DNA from: Clostridium cavendishii DSM 21758
GTDB taxonomy: Bacteria; Bacillota; Clostridia; Clostridiales; Clostridiaceae
Direction: 5' to 3'
Length of the DNA: 64,000 nucleotides
NCBI RefSeq assembly: GCF_900141845.1
Contig: NZ_FQZB01000003.1
Span: 375,709-439,708, forward strand
Shown: positions 1 through 8,352 of the stretch, piece by piece
Numbering within the stretch: position 1 is the stretch's first letter
How the letters are laid out: each line of letters begins with the position of its first letter
Translations under genes and position numbers: made by a program
Notes under the pieces: model-generated
What the model saw: only the letters and a program-made list of their open reading frames with translations
Databases searched by the model: none
Told to the model about the DNA's origin: nothing

Positions 1-946
1 CTTCTATATTTATTACTAAACTTCCTAAAACATCTTCTTTAAACTTTTCAAGCTTTCCCCATACTATAGAGAAGTCTATATTAAGCTCTCTTGCCATTTT
101 TGTTATTAATGAATTTTCACTTAAATCACTTGGGAAGAATATTCGAATATTTACCCCAACTTCAGGTAATGTTTCCTCATCATCTTCTCCTAAAAATTTC
201 TTTAGGGATAGACCAGGATTTAAAAATAACTCTTGAGCTTTTCCTTTGGTCTTTATTTCTCCACCTTCAATTAAGACTATATTTTCACATATTTGTTTTA
301 TAACTTCCATCTGATGAGTCACTACTACTATAGTTATCCCCAATTCTTTATTTATTTTTTCTAAAAGTGCTAATATATCATTAGTTGTTTTAGGATCTAA
401 TGCTGACGTTGCCTCATCACATAAAAGTATTTTTGGCTCTAATGCTAATGCCCTCGCTATTGCTACCCTCTGCTTTTGACCTCCACTTAAATTACTTGGT
501 TTCATATCCTTTTTATCTTCTAACCCAACTAACTTTAATAAGTTTTCTACTCTTTCAGCTATAGCCTCTTTTGAAGTTAATTCTATTTCACCATCCTCTG
601 AATATACCTTTTCTTTTTTCCCATACCCCCAAACTTCTAAGGGAAGCGATATATTTTCAGCTACTGTCTTTCTTTGTAGTAGATTAAAGCTTTGAAATAT
701 CATACCTAAATCTTTTCTAAACTCTCTAAGTTCTTTACCTCTTAAACCTTTAACCTCTTTTCCCATTACCTTCACGCTACCTTTTTCATAACCTTCAAGT
801 CCATTTATACACCTTAAAAGTGTAGATTTACCTGCTCCACTATGCCCTATAATACCGTAAATTTGTCCTTGTTCTATATTTATTGAAACATCTTTTAGTA
901 CTTCTACTTTATTAAAACTCTTATAAACATTTCTAATTTCAATCAC
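1..946 (-). CDS. metN: Methionine ABC importer ATP-binding protein MetN (3' end beyond window)
   Basis: ATPase of the MetNIQ methionine importer. Translating the minus strand from a GTG at 944-946 (preceded by AGGGGGA at 951-957) gives a Walker A (GHSGAGKST), a signature (LSGGQKQRVAIARA), a Walker B ending in DEATSALDP and an H-loop VVTHQM. About 100 further residues follow, corresponding to the start of the C-terminal regulatory NIL domain that distinguishes MetN from other ABC ATPases. The gene runs off the left edge, so about 315 codons are visible and the stop is not seen. A SAM-I riboswitch and terminator lie directly upstream, which supports methionine or a derivative as substrate. metI and metQ would be expected beyond the edge. 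Confidence 0.93.
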   Translation of the reverse strand, partial: MIEIRNVYKSFNKVEVLKDVSINIEQGQIYGIIGHSGAGKSTLLRCINGLEGYEKGSVKVMGKEVKGLRGKELREFRKDLGMIFQSFNLLQRKTVAENISLPLEVWGYGKKEKVYSEDGEIELTSKEAIAERVENLLKLVGLEDKKDMKPSNLSGGQKQRVAIARALALEPKILLCDEATSALDPKTTNDILALLEKINKELGITIVVVTHQMEVIKQICENIVLIEGGEIKTKGKAQELFLNPGLSLKKFLGEDDEETLPEVGVNIRIFFPSDLSENSLITKMARELNIDFSIVWGKLEKFKEDVLGSLVINIE

Positions 947-1004
947 TTTAAGCTCCCCCTTAATCTAAGTCTAATTTGTAATAAAACTATAATAAAAGTC
1001 TCAT

Positions 1005-1042
1005 TTTAAAAATAAAAGCACCAGAGAATAAATCTCTGGTGC
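1005..1042 (-). terminator. Rho-independent terminator of the SAM riboswitch
   Basis: GCACCAGAGA and TCTCTGGTGC (1018-1042) pair around a short loop and are followed on the minus strand by TTTTATTTTT. It lies between the SAM-I aptamer and metN, the expected position for ligand-induced premature termination. Confidence 0.9.
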
Positions 1043-1064
1043 TGAAATATGCACTGATCTATTC

Positions 1065-1180
1065 TCTTATCTGTCAGCTAATATAGCTGCAGGATTTGGC
1101 ACCATTGTATATGTTAAATGGAACACATACCGGTTGCCGGGTTTCATAGGGCCAGTCCCTCCACCACTCTTGATAAGAAT
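1065..1180 (-). promoter_or_regulatory. SAM-I (S-box) riboswitch upstream of metN
   Basis: Read on the minus strand, the segment opens with TTCTTATCAAGAGTGGTGGA, continues with GGGACTGGCCCTATGAAACC, CGGCAACC and GGTGCCAAATCCTGC, and closes with GACAGATAAGA, which pairs back to the first strand. These are the conserved blocks of the S-box aptamer in the right order. With the terminator downstream it should switch metN off when S-adenosylmethionine is abundant. Confidence 0.96.
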
Positions 1181-1211
1181 GTTTCGTTTTATTAAGTTTT
1201 GTCTTGTATCA

Positions 1212-1240
1212 ACTATAATACCTACAGAAAAAAAAATCAA
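1212..1240 (-). promoter_or_regulatory. SigA-type promoter of the metN transcript
   Basis: Minus-strand TTGATT (1235-1240), a 17-bp spacer and TATAGT (1212-1217), about 30 bp before the S-box begins. Upstream of it, 1241-1341 is AT-rich and shows nothing else recognisable. Confidence 0.6.
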
Positions 1241-1341
1241 CCCTTTTTTTATATTTTATAAATTTAATTTGATATAGTATTATTTTTTTAATAATCTAAA
1301 AAGAAAACTTTTTCATTTTTGTTTTTTTATTAAATTATCAT

Positions 1342-1584
1342 TTAAAGAATTTTTCTTAACTTTTCAAAATTATATTCTTTTAATACTTTTTCGTAACTTT
1401 CTGTCCTTATAACTAAAGTTACCTTTTCTTTGCATATTCTTGATATTCTACCTTTAAGCTTTGTCCCCATAACATTAACTGGTGAATGTTTTTTTAACGG
1501 TTTTACAACTTCTGAATTACAATAAGTACATTTTTCTTCATTTTCAATTATTCTCATACATTCAGTGCAATAGTATAAATTCAT
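1342..1584 (-). CDS. Small zinc-ribbon protein of unknown function
   Basis: Eighty-residue protein with two CxxC pairs near its N-terminus (CTEC and CTYC, 13 residues from first to first cysteine), which would bind one zinc ion. A basic C-terminal half follows, containing a GTKLKGRISRI stretch. The ATG at 1582-1584 was chosen over an in-frame TTG at 1600 because AAAGGAG (1593-1599) is correctly placed for the ATG. It is monocistronic, between the metN leader and the divergent maltose phosphorylase gene. I do not recognise a characterised family; nucleic-acid or protein binding is only a guess from the zinc-ribbon fold. Confidence 0.7.
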   Translation of the reverse strand: MNLYYCTECMRIIENEEKCTYCNSEVVKPLKKHSPVNVMGTKLKGRISRICKEKVTLVIRTESYEKVLKEYNFEKLRKIL

Positions 1585-1770
1585 GTTAAAAACTCCTTTC
1601 AAACTGCAAGTTTATCCCCTCAATTATATTTATTTTATTTTTTTAATTTTATGACTATTACTTAGCTTTAACCTTTTTATTTTGTGGTTTTTACAAATAT
1701 TATTTATTTTTTTGTTCCTTTATCTGAATTTTAAATTTATCATTGATTATCCATACAAAAAATGGTACAT

Positions 1771-1790
1771 TATAATTGTAAACATTAACA
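1771..1790 (+). promoter_or_regulatory. -10 element and cre-like CcpA site of maltose phosphorylase
   Basis: TATAAT at 1771-1776 is followed at once by TGTAAACATTAACA (1777-1790), which matches 13 of 14 positions of the catabolite-responsive element consensus TGWAANCGNTNWCA. It covers the expected transcription start, as for a repressing cre. The -35 is weak. This suggests glucose repression on top of induction by the local LacI-type regulator. Confidence 0.55.
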
Positions 1791-1814
1791 ATGTTGCTAT
1801 TTTTTTGACAAATC

Positions 1815-1830
1815 ATGCAATCGATTGCAT
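1815..1830 (+). promoter_or_regulatory. LacI-family operator of maltose phosphorylase
   Basis: Perfect 16-bp palindrome ATGCAATCGATTGCAT ending 5 bp before the ribosome binding site. Its core matches the two palindromes at the importer promoter (10636-10649 and 10669-10682), so it is the probable binding site of the LacI-type repressor encoded at 6279-7283. The position, about 35 bp after the inferred start point, suggests a roadblock or initiation-proximal block. Confidence 0.75.
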
Positions 1831-1853
1831 ATTATAGGAGGTATTAGTATATA

Positions 1854-4172
1854 ATGAAGAACTATGTTGAATTCAATGAGTGGAATATAATCGAAAATGG
1901 CTTTCATCTTGGGAAAAATAAAATTTATGAAAGCTTTATGAGTTTAGGTAATGGATATATGGGAATGAGGGGAAATTTTGAAGAAGATTTCTCTGGAGAT
2001 ACGCTCCTAGGAACTTATGTAGCTGGAGTTTACTACCCTGACAAAACTAGAGTTGGTTGGTGGAAAAACGGTTACCCTGAATACTTTGCTAAAGTTTTAA
2101 ATGCCATAAACTTTAGAGGTATCAAAATTTCAATAGATGGTGAAATCTTAGATCTTGCTAAAGCTAAAAAAGTTAAAGACTTTAAAAGAATTCTAAATAT
2201 GAAAGATGGCTATCTTGAAAGAAATTTTATAATCGTTTCAAAAAATGATCATGAAACAAAAGTTTCAGTTAAAAGATTTCTAAGCATAGATACTAAAGAA
2301 ATTGGTGCTATTTCATATTCTATTACTCCATTAAACTATGATGGTAAAATAGAATTCACACCTTATTTAGATGGTAATGTAACAAATGAGGATTCAAACT
2401 ATGATGAAATCTTCTGGGACAAAGTTTCTGAAAAAGTCGCTCCTCTCTATGGTGAGGTCACTATGGTAACAAAAAAAACTGCTTATACAGTCACATGCGC
2501 TATGACCTATAGTACTTTAATTGATGGTGAAGAAATCAATGTAGTACCAGAAACTGTGATTAAAGATAAATATGTAGCTAATACTTTTAATGTTTCAATT
2601 AAGCAAAACTCTACTGTAACATTAAATAAATATATTGCATTAACAAATAACAGATATCTTGAACTTTCAGAATTAAGCTCTAAAGCAAATAAATTAGTTT
2701 TAAATGCTAAAAATATAGGTTTTGAAAAATTATTAAAAACTAATAGCGATAAATGGCATAAGCAATGGGAAGAAAGTGATATAGTTATTGAAGGTGATAT
2801 TTCAGCTCAGCAAGCCATAAGATTTAACATCTTCCATCTATACCAAACATATACTGGAGAAGATTCTCGTTTAAATATAGGACCTAAAGGCTTTACTGGA
2901 GAAAAATATGGTGGTTCTACTTACTGGGATACAGAAGCCTATTGTGTACCATTTTACTTAAGTACAGCACCAGAAGAAATATCTAAACAATTGCTGATTT
3001 ACAGGTATAATCAGCTTGATAAAGCCAAAGAAAACTCAGCCAAGCTAGGTACTAAAGGTGCTCTTTACCCTATGGTTACTATGACTGGTGAAGAATGTCA
3101 TAATGAATGGGAAATAACCTTTGAAGAGCTTCATAGAAACAGTGCAATAGCTTATGCAATTTTTAACTATGTTAGATATACAGGTGATGAAAAACACCTT
3201 ATAAGTTACGGTTTTCCTGTCTTAACAGAAATTAGTAGATTTTGGGCAAGCAGGGTTAACTACAATACCTTTAAAGATAAATATATGATTTTAGGTGTTA
3301 CAGGACCAAACGAATATGAAAATAATGTTAATAACAACTGGCATACAAATAGAATGGCAAGCTGGACCCTAGAATATACTTTAGAGGTAAATAAACTTTT
3401 AGGAGAAAAATATCCTACTGAATATGCCGAATTAGTTAGTAGCTTAGGATTAAAAGAAGAAGAGCTTTCTAAATGGCAAGATATTATAACAAAAATGTAC
3501 TACCCTCGCATAGAAGAATTAGACATTTTTGCTCAACAAGATGGCTATATGGACAAAGAGCAAATTCTAGTTAGCGAACTAAACACTAGCAATCTTCCTC
3601 TTAATCAAAAATGGTCATGGGATAGAATACTTCGTTCGGGATTTATAAAACAAGCCGATACGCTCCAAGGAATTTTCTTCTTAAGTCACTTATATGATAA
3701 AGAATTTAAGAAAAAACACTTTGACTTCTATGAACCAAGAACTGTTCACGAATCTTCATTATCACCTTGTGTTCACTGCATATTAGCTTCTGAAATAGGT
3801 TATGAAACTAAAGCTTATGAAATGTATCTAAGAACTGCGAGACTTGACCTTGATAATTATAATAACGATTCAGACGATGGTCTTCATATAACTTCTATGG
3901 CAGGTACCTGGATGTCTGTGGTTTATGGTTTTGGTGGACTTAAAGTTATGGATAATATGATTGAATTCAATCCTTTTATTCCAAAATCCTGGAATAAGTA
4001 TGCTTTCAAAACTTTATATAGAGGGCATTTGTTAAACATTACAGTTTCTAAAGAAAATGTTTCTATAGAGCTTCAAGCTGGAGATAATCTTACACTTTCA
4101 GTATATGGTACACAATATACTGTTAAGCAATCTAAGCCTTTAACTTTAGCTACTAAAAAAGCTACTGTTTAG
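1854..4172 (+). CDS. mapA: GH65 glycoside phosphorylase, probably maltose phosphorylase
   Basis: Cytoplasmic enzyme that would split maltose with phosphate into beta-glucose-1-phosphate and glucose. Length (772 residues) and layout fit GH65: N-terminal beta-sandwich (about 1-270), helical linker, (alpha/alpha)6 catalytic barrel (about 310-690) and a small C-terminal beta domain. The motif TGPNEYENNVNNNWHTN carries the general-acid Glu487, the same number as in the Lactobacillus brevis enzyme. A HITSMAGTW motif with His678 matches the phosphate-binding region. Start ATG follows AGGAGG. A LacI operator and cre-like site precede it, and a maltodextrin importer is nearby. Trehalose, kojibiose or nigerose phosphorylase are alternatives within GH65. 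No beta-phosphoglucomutase gene adjoins it, although that enzyme is needed to use the product. Confidence 0.88.
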   Translation: MKNYVEFNEWNIIENGFHLGKNKIYESFMSLGNGYMGMRGNFEEDFSGDTLLGTYVAGVYYPDKTRVGWWKNGYPEYFAKVLNAINFRGIKISIDGEILDLAKAKKVKDFKRILNMKDGYLERNFIIVSKNDHETKVSVKRFLSIDTKEIGAISYSITPLNYDGKIEFTPYLDGNVTNEDSNYDEIFWDKVSEKVAPLYGEVTMVTKKTAYTVTCAMTYSTLIDGEEINVVPETVIKDKYVANTFNVSIKQNSTVTLNKYIALTNNRYLELSELSSKANKLVLNAKNIGFEKLLKTNSDKWHKQWEESDIVIEGDISAQQAIRFNIFHLYQTYTGEDSRLNIGPKGFTGEKYGGSTYWDTEAYCVPFYLSTAPEEISKQLLIYRYNQLDKAKENSAKLGTKGALYPMVTMTGEECHNEWEITFEELHRNSAIAYAIFNYVRYTGDEKHLISYGFPVLTEISRFWASRVNYNTFKDKYMILGVTGPNEYENNVNNNWHTNRMASWTLEYTLEVNKLLGEKYPTEYAELVSSLGLKEEELSKWQDIITKMYYPRIEELDIFAQQDGYMDKEQILVSELNTSNLPLNQKWSWDRILRSGFIKQADTLQGIFFLSHLYDKEFKKKHFDFYEPRTVHESSLSPCVHCILASEIGYETKAYEMYLRTARLDLDNYNNDSDDGLHITSMAGTWMSVVYGFGGLKVMDNMIEFNPFIPKSWNKYAFKTLYRGHLLNITVSKENVSIELQAGDNLTLSVYGTQYTVKQSKPLTLATKKATV

Positions 4173-4187
4173 GATACACCATCCCCT

Positions 4188-4301
4188 TAAGTTACCAATG
4201 ATTTTTTCATTGGTAGCTTGAGTCTTGGATACCAACAAATGGTATCATGGGATTAATTTTCTGGTTCCGCCTTATGGCCCCAATTTACTAAAAATTAATC
4301 C
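4188..4301 (+). other. Structured intergenic region with three consecutive hairpins
   Basis: Between the two phosphorylase genes, 269 bp hold a 13-bp hairpin (4189-4201 with 4207-4219, one G-U pair), a 7-bp hairpin (GATACCA 4228-4234 with TGGTATC 4240-4246) and an 11-bp helix (GGATTAATTTT 4250-4260 with AAAATTAATCC 4291-4301) whose 30-nt loop contains GCCTTATGGC. None is followed by a clear U-run, so these are not simple terminators. A processing site, mRNA stabiliser or regulatory RNA is possible. Confidence 0.5.
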
Positions 4302-4456
4302 AATGCTCTCATAAACTATATACAATTTTAATAAGCTCAATTCTAGAATAATAAAACTAATAGATATTATATATACAAGTAACTTAAATAAATTATTAAA
4401 GTTATTTGTAAATCTTAAATTTATAACTTAAAAAATATTATATGAGAGGTGTAAAT

Positions 4457-6112
4457 ATGGATAAGAATAATTTACCTAATGTTGCTTATTTTTGTATGGA
4501 GTATGCTTTAGACAGCGCAATTAAAACTTATGCTGGTGGCCTTGGAATATTAGCCGGAGACTATATGAAAGGAGCCGGAGATAACAACTATCCTATGGTT
4601 GGATTAGGTATCAAATGGAAACAAGGCTATACTGATCAATATATAAATGAAAAAGGTAAAGCTTATGATTCTTATGTAAATACTGATTATGAAGATTGTC
4701 TAGAAGATACAGGTGTTACTGTTAATGTTACTATAAGAGAAAGAAAAGTTTACTGTAAAGTTTGGAAAGTAAATAAATTCGGAGTTTGTCCTCTATATCT
4801 TTTAGATACTGACATTCCTGAAAATGAAGATACTTGGATCTGTGGTCAACTTTATGGTTGGTTTGGTGAAGAAAGAATAGCTCAAGAAATGGTTCTTGGT
4901 ATTGGTGGTGTTAGAGCTTTAAGAGTTTTAGGCTATCCTGCTGAAGTATATCACTTTAATGAAGGTCATGCTGTGTTTGCTGGTTTTGAATTATTAAGAG
5001 AAAAAATAGAAAAAGGTTTTAGCTTCAAGGAAGCTTACGAAGCTACTAGAAAAGAAGTGGTATTCACTACCCATACTCCTATTATCCAGGGAAACGAATC
5101 TCACCCTATTGATAGACTAATGTATATGGGAGCAAATAATGGCTTAACTATAGAACAATTAGTTGAAATTGGTGGAGCTCCATTTAATATGACAGTGGCA
5201 GCCTTAAGACTTTCTAAGATAACTAATGGTGTTGCTCAGCTTCATAAAGAAACTTCAAATAAAATGTGGGCACATATAGAAGATGCTTCTAAAATAATAG
5301 GTATAACAAATGCTATTCACCTTCCAACTTGGGTGGGTGAGGAAATGCTTAAGCTTGGAAAAGAGCTTGCTCAAGGTTATACAACTTCTGATATAAATAA
5401 TAGACTATGGAATGCTCATATAAAAAATAAAGAAGCTCTTATAGACTTTGTTTATGAAAGAAATGGCGTTAAGCTTGATAAGGATAAATTATTAATAGGT
5501 TTCTCAAGAAGAGCTGCTCCTTATAAGAGAAGCAACTTAATCTTCTCTGATAAAAAAGTTATAGAACCACTTTTAAAATCCGGTAAGATTCAAATAGTAT
5601 TTTCAGGTAAAGCTCATCCACTTGATGATACAGGAAAAGAAATAGTTCAAACAATAGTAAGATTCTCAAAAGAATATCCAAATTCAGTAGTTTTCCTTCA
5701 AAACTATGATATGGCAATTGGTAGAATGTTAACTAACGGTTCTGACGTTTGGCTTAATAACCCAAGAAGACCTTTAGAAGCTTCTGGAACCTCTGGTATG
5801 AAAGCTGCTATAAACGGTGTACTAAATCTTTCTATACTAGATGGATGGTGGCCTGAAGCTTGCAGAGAAGAAATAAACGGATGGAGCTTCGGTGATGGAA
5901 AAGGTGTGGATGATTTTACAACCTTAGACGAATTAGATAATCATGATTTAAAGAGTCTATATGATGTTTTACTAAATAAGGTTATCCCTACTTACTATGA
6001 TTATAGAGATAAATGGATTGAAATGATGAAGTCTTCTATAGTTGACTGTAGAGAATTTTTTGCAATAGAAAGAATGCTTAGAGAATACTATGAGTTAATG
6101 TATATGGTTTAA
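4457..6112 (+). CDS. glgP: Short alpha-glucan (maltodextrin/glycogen) phosphorylase, GT35
   Basis: PLP-dependent enzyme that would release alpha-glucose-1-phosphate from alpha-1,4-glucan ends. It opens directly with the conserved YFCMEYALD...YAGGLGILAGD core. It carries HFNEGH and TTHTP motifs and the PLP-lysine region EASGTSGMKAAINGVLNLS, with Lys449 as the expected Schiff-base residue. At 551 residues it is much shorter than classical glycogen phosphorylases (about 800) and lacks their N-terminal portion. The ATG at 4457 was preferred to the in-frame ATG at 4442 because AGAGGTG (4445-4451) lies between them. It follows the maltose phosphorylase and probably shares its transcript. With the importer it makes a hydrolysis-free, ATP-saving maltodextrin route. 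Confidence 0.87.
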   Translation: MDKNNLPNVAYFCMEYALDSAIKTYAGGLGILAGDYMKGAGDNNYPMVGLGIKWKQGYTDQYINEKGKAYDSYVNTDYEDCLEDTGVTVNVTIRERKVYCKVWKVNKFGVCPLYLLDTDIPENEDTWICGQLYGWFGEERIAQEMVLGIGGVRALRVLGYPAEVYHFNEGHAVFAGFELLREKIEKGFSFKEAYEATRKEVVFTTHTPIIQGNESHPIDRLMYMGANNGLTIEQLVEIGGAPFNMTVAALRLSKITNGVAQLHKETSNKMWAHIEDASKIIGITNAIHLPTWVGEEMLKLGKELAQGYTTSDINNRLWNAHIKNKEALIDFVYERNGVKLDKDKLLIGFSRRAAPYKRSNLIFSDKKVIEPLLKSGKIQIVFSGKAHPLDDTGKEIVQTIVRFSKEYPNSVVFLQNYDMAIGRMLTNGSDVWLNNPRRPLEASGTSGMKAAINGVLNLSILDGWWPEACREEINGWSFGDGKGVDDFTTLDELDNHDLKSLYDVLLNKVIPTYYDYRDKWIEMMKSSIVDCREFFAIERMLREYYELMYMV

Positions 6113-6248
6113 TCACTATAAGACAGTATAAGTTTACTAAAACTATTGTTTTACTTCTTCAAATCACCAGAAATTAATAGACTTTTCACACAAACTCTAA
6201 AAAGATTTCAAATCTAATTATTTTCATTAAACAGATTATTATAAAAAT

Positions 6249-6280
6249 AAAATGAACTCCAAAATTCTGGAGTTCATTTT
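6249..6280. terminator. Bidirectional terminator between convergent glgP and LacI-regulator genes
   Basis: AAAATGAACTCCA (6249-6261) pairs with TGGAGTTCATTTT (6268-6280), with A-rich and T-rich flanks on both sides. It overlaps the stop codon of the regulator gene. Confidence 0.85.
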
Positions 6281-7283
6281 ATCTTATAGAATCTCTTCTT
6301 ACAAGGTTAGTTTCTATAATATAATTCGTTTCATCATTATGTTTATTCTCCAAATTGTCAATAAGAATTTTAGCCGCATAATACCCTAGTTTTTTTGCAT
6401 TTATATCAACTGATGATAACGATGGTATTTGATACTCAGCAAGAGGTGTATTATTAAAGCCTAGTATGTCTATATGTTCCTTAATATTATTATTTTTTAT
6501 AGATTTATTTGCACCAAATGCTAATAAATCATCTGTTGTTACTATAGCATCTGGAATTTTATATTTTAAGATTTTATTACAAGCAATTGCTCCTTCTTCC
6601 TCATTAAAATCATTCATCTGCATAACTAACTTTTTATCATAAACTATATTATGTTTTTTAAGTGCATTCTTATAGCCAAGTAGTCTGTCTATTGACACAT
6701 TAAGTTCTTTACCTGCTCCAATAAAAGCAATACTTTTATTACCTTTAACTATTAAATCTTCTACCACGCCTTCCATTGCCTTCACATTATCATTATCAAC
6801 CCAAAGAATATCTTCTTGTTCATCAGGTCTCCCTATAACTACAAATTTAAAATCTTCACTTTTTAAATATTTTATACATTTATCATTTGTCCGTGATGTA
6901 AGTAATATAATTCCATCTACTTGCTTTGAATTTATATATCTAATAATAAAATTAAGCTCTTCATCTTCATCTTTACTAAAAGCATACATAATAGAGTACC
7001 CTCTTTTTTGAGCATAAACACTTATACCTGTCATTACTTGTATAAAAAAAGGATTTTTAAATAGATTATCTTCCCCTGTTGGAAGTATTAGCCCTAAAGT
7101 TCTAGTTGTATTGTTCACTAAACTTCTTGCTATAACATTCGGATGATAATTTAATTTTTCTACTACTTCCATTACCCTAATTTTTGTTGCTTCACTTATT
7201 CTTGGATTTCCTGCTAACACCCTTGAAACAGTTGAAGGAGCCACATTAGCCTCCCTTGCTACATCTTTTATTGTAACACTCAT
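6279..7283 (-). CDS. malR: LacI-family transcriptional repressor (maltodextrin regulon)
   Basis: 334-residue LacI/GalR regulator. The N-terminal helix-turn-helix (TIKDVAREANVAPSTVSRVL, residues about 3-22) includes the VSRVL hinge-proximal recognition helix. It is followed by the periplasmic-binding-protein-like effector domain to the C-terminus. It lies between the phosphorylase genes and the importer operon, and three palindromic operators of the LacI type sit at those two promoters. Repression relieved by maltose or maltodextrin is the natural inference; the effector itself cannot be read from sequence. ATG start follows AGGGGAG. A TATAAT at 7321-7326 (minus strand) probably belongs to its own promoter, which carries no matching palindrome. 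Confidence 0.9.
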   Translation of the reverse strand: MSVTIKDVAREANVAPSTVSRVLAGNPRISEATKIRVMEVVEKLNYHPNVIARSLVNNTTRTLGLILPTGEDNLFKNPFFIQVMTGISVYAQKRGYSIMYAFSKDEDEELNFIIRYINSKQVDGIILLTSRTNDKCIKYLKSEDFKFVVIGRPDEQEDILWVDNDNVKAMEGVVEDLIVKGNKSIAFIGAGKELNVSIDRLLGYKNALKKHNIVYDKKLVMQMNDFNEEEGAIACNKILKYKIPDAIVTTDDLLAFGANKSIKNNNIKEHIDILGFNNTPLAEYQIPSLSSVDINAKKLGYYAAKILIDNLENKHNDETNYIIETNLVRRDSIR

Positions 7284-7453
7284 TACTACACTCCCCTATT
7301 TTTCCATGTATTTTATTATCATTATAACATTAAACCTTAATATAACAATATGTCAATAAAAAGCTACACATAAATTCCCTTCACTCTGCCTTACATAATT
7401 GAACTTTTTTATTTTTTTGCATTTACCGTTATATTATCTCTTATAATCTAAAT

Positions 7454-7487
7454 AATTAAAAGGTGCCACTACGGACACCTTTTAATT
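7454..7487 (-). terminator. Terminator of the maltodextrin importer operon
   Basis: AATTAAAAGGTG (7454-7465) pairs with CACCTTTTAATT (7476-7487) around a 10-nt loop, directly after the last permease gene. Confidence 0.8.
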
Positions 7488-7494
7488 CCTATTA

Positions 7495-8352
7495 CTATTT
7501 TATACTACCAGCTGTTATAGATTTTATTATATGCTTTTGAGCTATGAAATAAAATATTATTACTGGTATTATAGTAAGCATTAAGCCTGCTAATGCTAAA
7601 TTCCATTGTTTTGTATATTCTCCAAAAAAGAAGAATGTTTTAAGAGGTATAGTTTGTGTACCTGGTTTATTTATAACTAAAGATGGTAATAAAAAGTCAT
7701 TCCAAATCCAAACTACATTTAAAATTGCAACTGTTATTGTAGTCGGTTTAAGTAGTGGAAATATTATATGAAAGAATGTTTGAAACTTATTACATCCATC
7801 TATCATAGCTGCTTCATCAAGTTCTTTAGGTATACTTTTTACAAAGCCATGATATAAAAATATTGAAAGCGACGCTCCAAATCCTACATACATGAATATT
7901 ATACCACCCATATTAAGCAAATGTAATTGTCCCATAATTCTAACTAGAGGTAACATAACTGCTTGGAATGGTACAAGCATTGAAGCTATAAATAAGAAAA
8001 ATATTATATTACTAACTTTTGATCTAGTCCTTTCAAGCATCCACGCTGCCATTGAACCAAATATTATTATAAGCGTTATACTAATTACAGTGATAAATAA
8101 TGAATTACCTACTGTTTTAAAGAAGTCTAGCCTTGTAAAAGCTTCTTTATAATTATCAAAGGTAAATACACTTGGTATTGATAATGTACTTGCAAATAAT
8201 TCTTTCTTGCTTTTAAAAGAATTTATAAATATTATATAAAACGGTGATAAAAATAAAACTCCTAACACCAACCCTATTATAGTGTATATTACAGTGCTTA
8301 TTTTTATATTTAAAGGTTTTTTACTATTTGAAGCTACCTTACTATTTTTCAT
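7495..8352 (-). CDS. malG: Maltodextrin ABC importer permease, MalG type
   Basis: 285-residue inner-membrane permease with six predicted hydrophobic segments. It carries the EAA cytoplasmic loop (EAAMIDGCNKFQTF...PLLKP) that contacts the ATPase, and is classed as the second permease of CUT1 sugar importers. The start codon overlaps the stop of the upstream permease (TAATG), implying translational coupling. The operon has no ATPase gene, so a shared MsmX/MalK-type ATPase elsewhere must energise it, as is common in Firmicutes. Confidence 0.9.
   Translation of the reverse strand: MKNSKVASNSKKPLNIKISTVIYTIIGLVLGVLFLSPFYIIFINSFKSKKELFASTLSIPSVFTFDNYKEAFTRLDFFKTVGNSLFITVISITLIIIFGSMAAWMLERTRSKVSNIIFFLFIASMLVPFQAVMLPLVRIMGQLHLLNMGGIIFMYVGFGASLSIFLYHGFVKSIPKELDEAAMIDGCNKFQTFFHIIFPLLKPTTITVAILNVVWIWNDFLLPSLVINKPGTQTIPLKTFFFFGEYTKQWNLALAGLMLTIIPVIIFYFIAQKHIIKSITAGSIK

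Noticed and set aside
91..303. Plus-strand open frames opposite metN, the importer genes, obg, ppcA, PBPs and other minus-strand genes
   Set aside because: They are low-complexity shadows of well-conserved genes on the other strand and lack ribosome sites.
1805..1835. TTGACA at 1805-1810 with TATTAT at 1830-1835 as the maltose phosphorylase promoter
   Set aside because: The start point would fall at the ribosome site (about 1842) with a 19-bp spacer; the upstream TATAAT at 1771 leaves a normal leader and places the operator sensibly.
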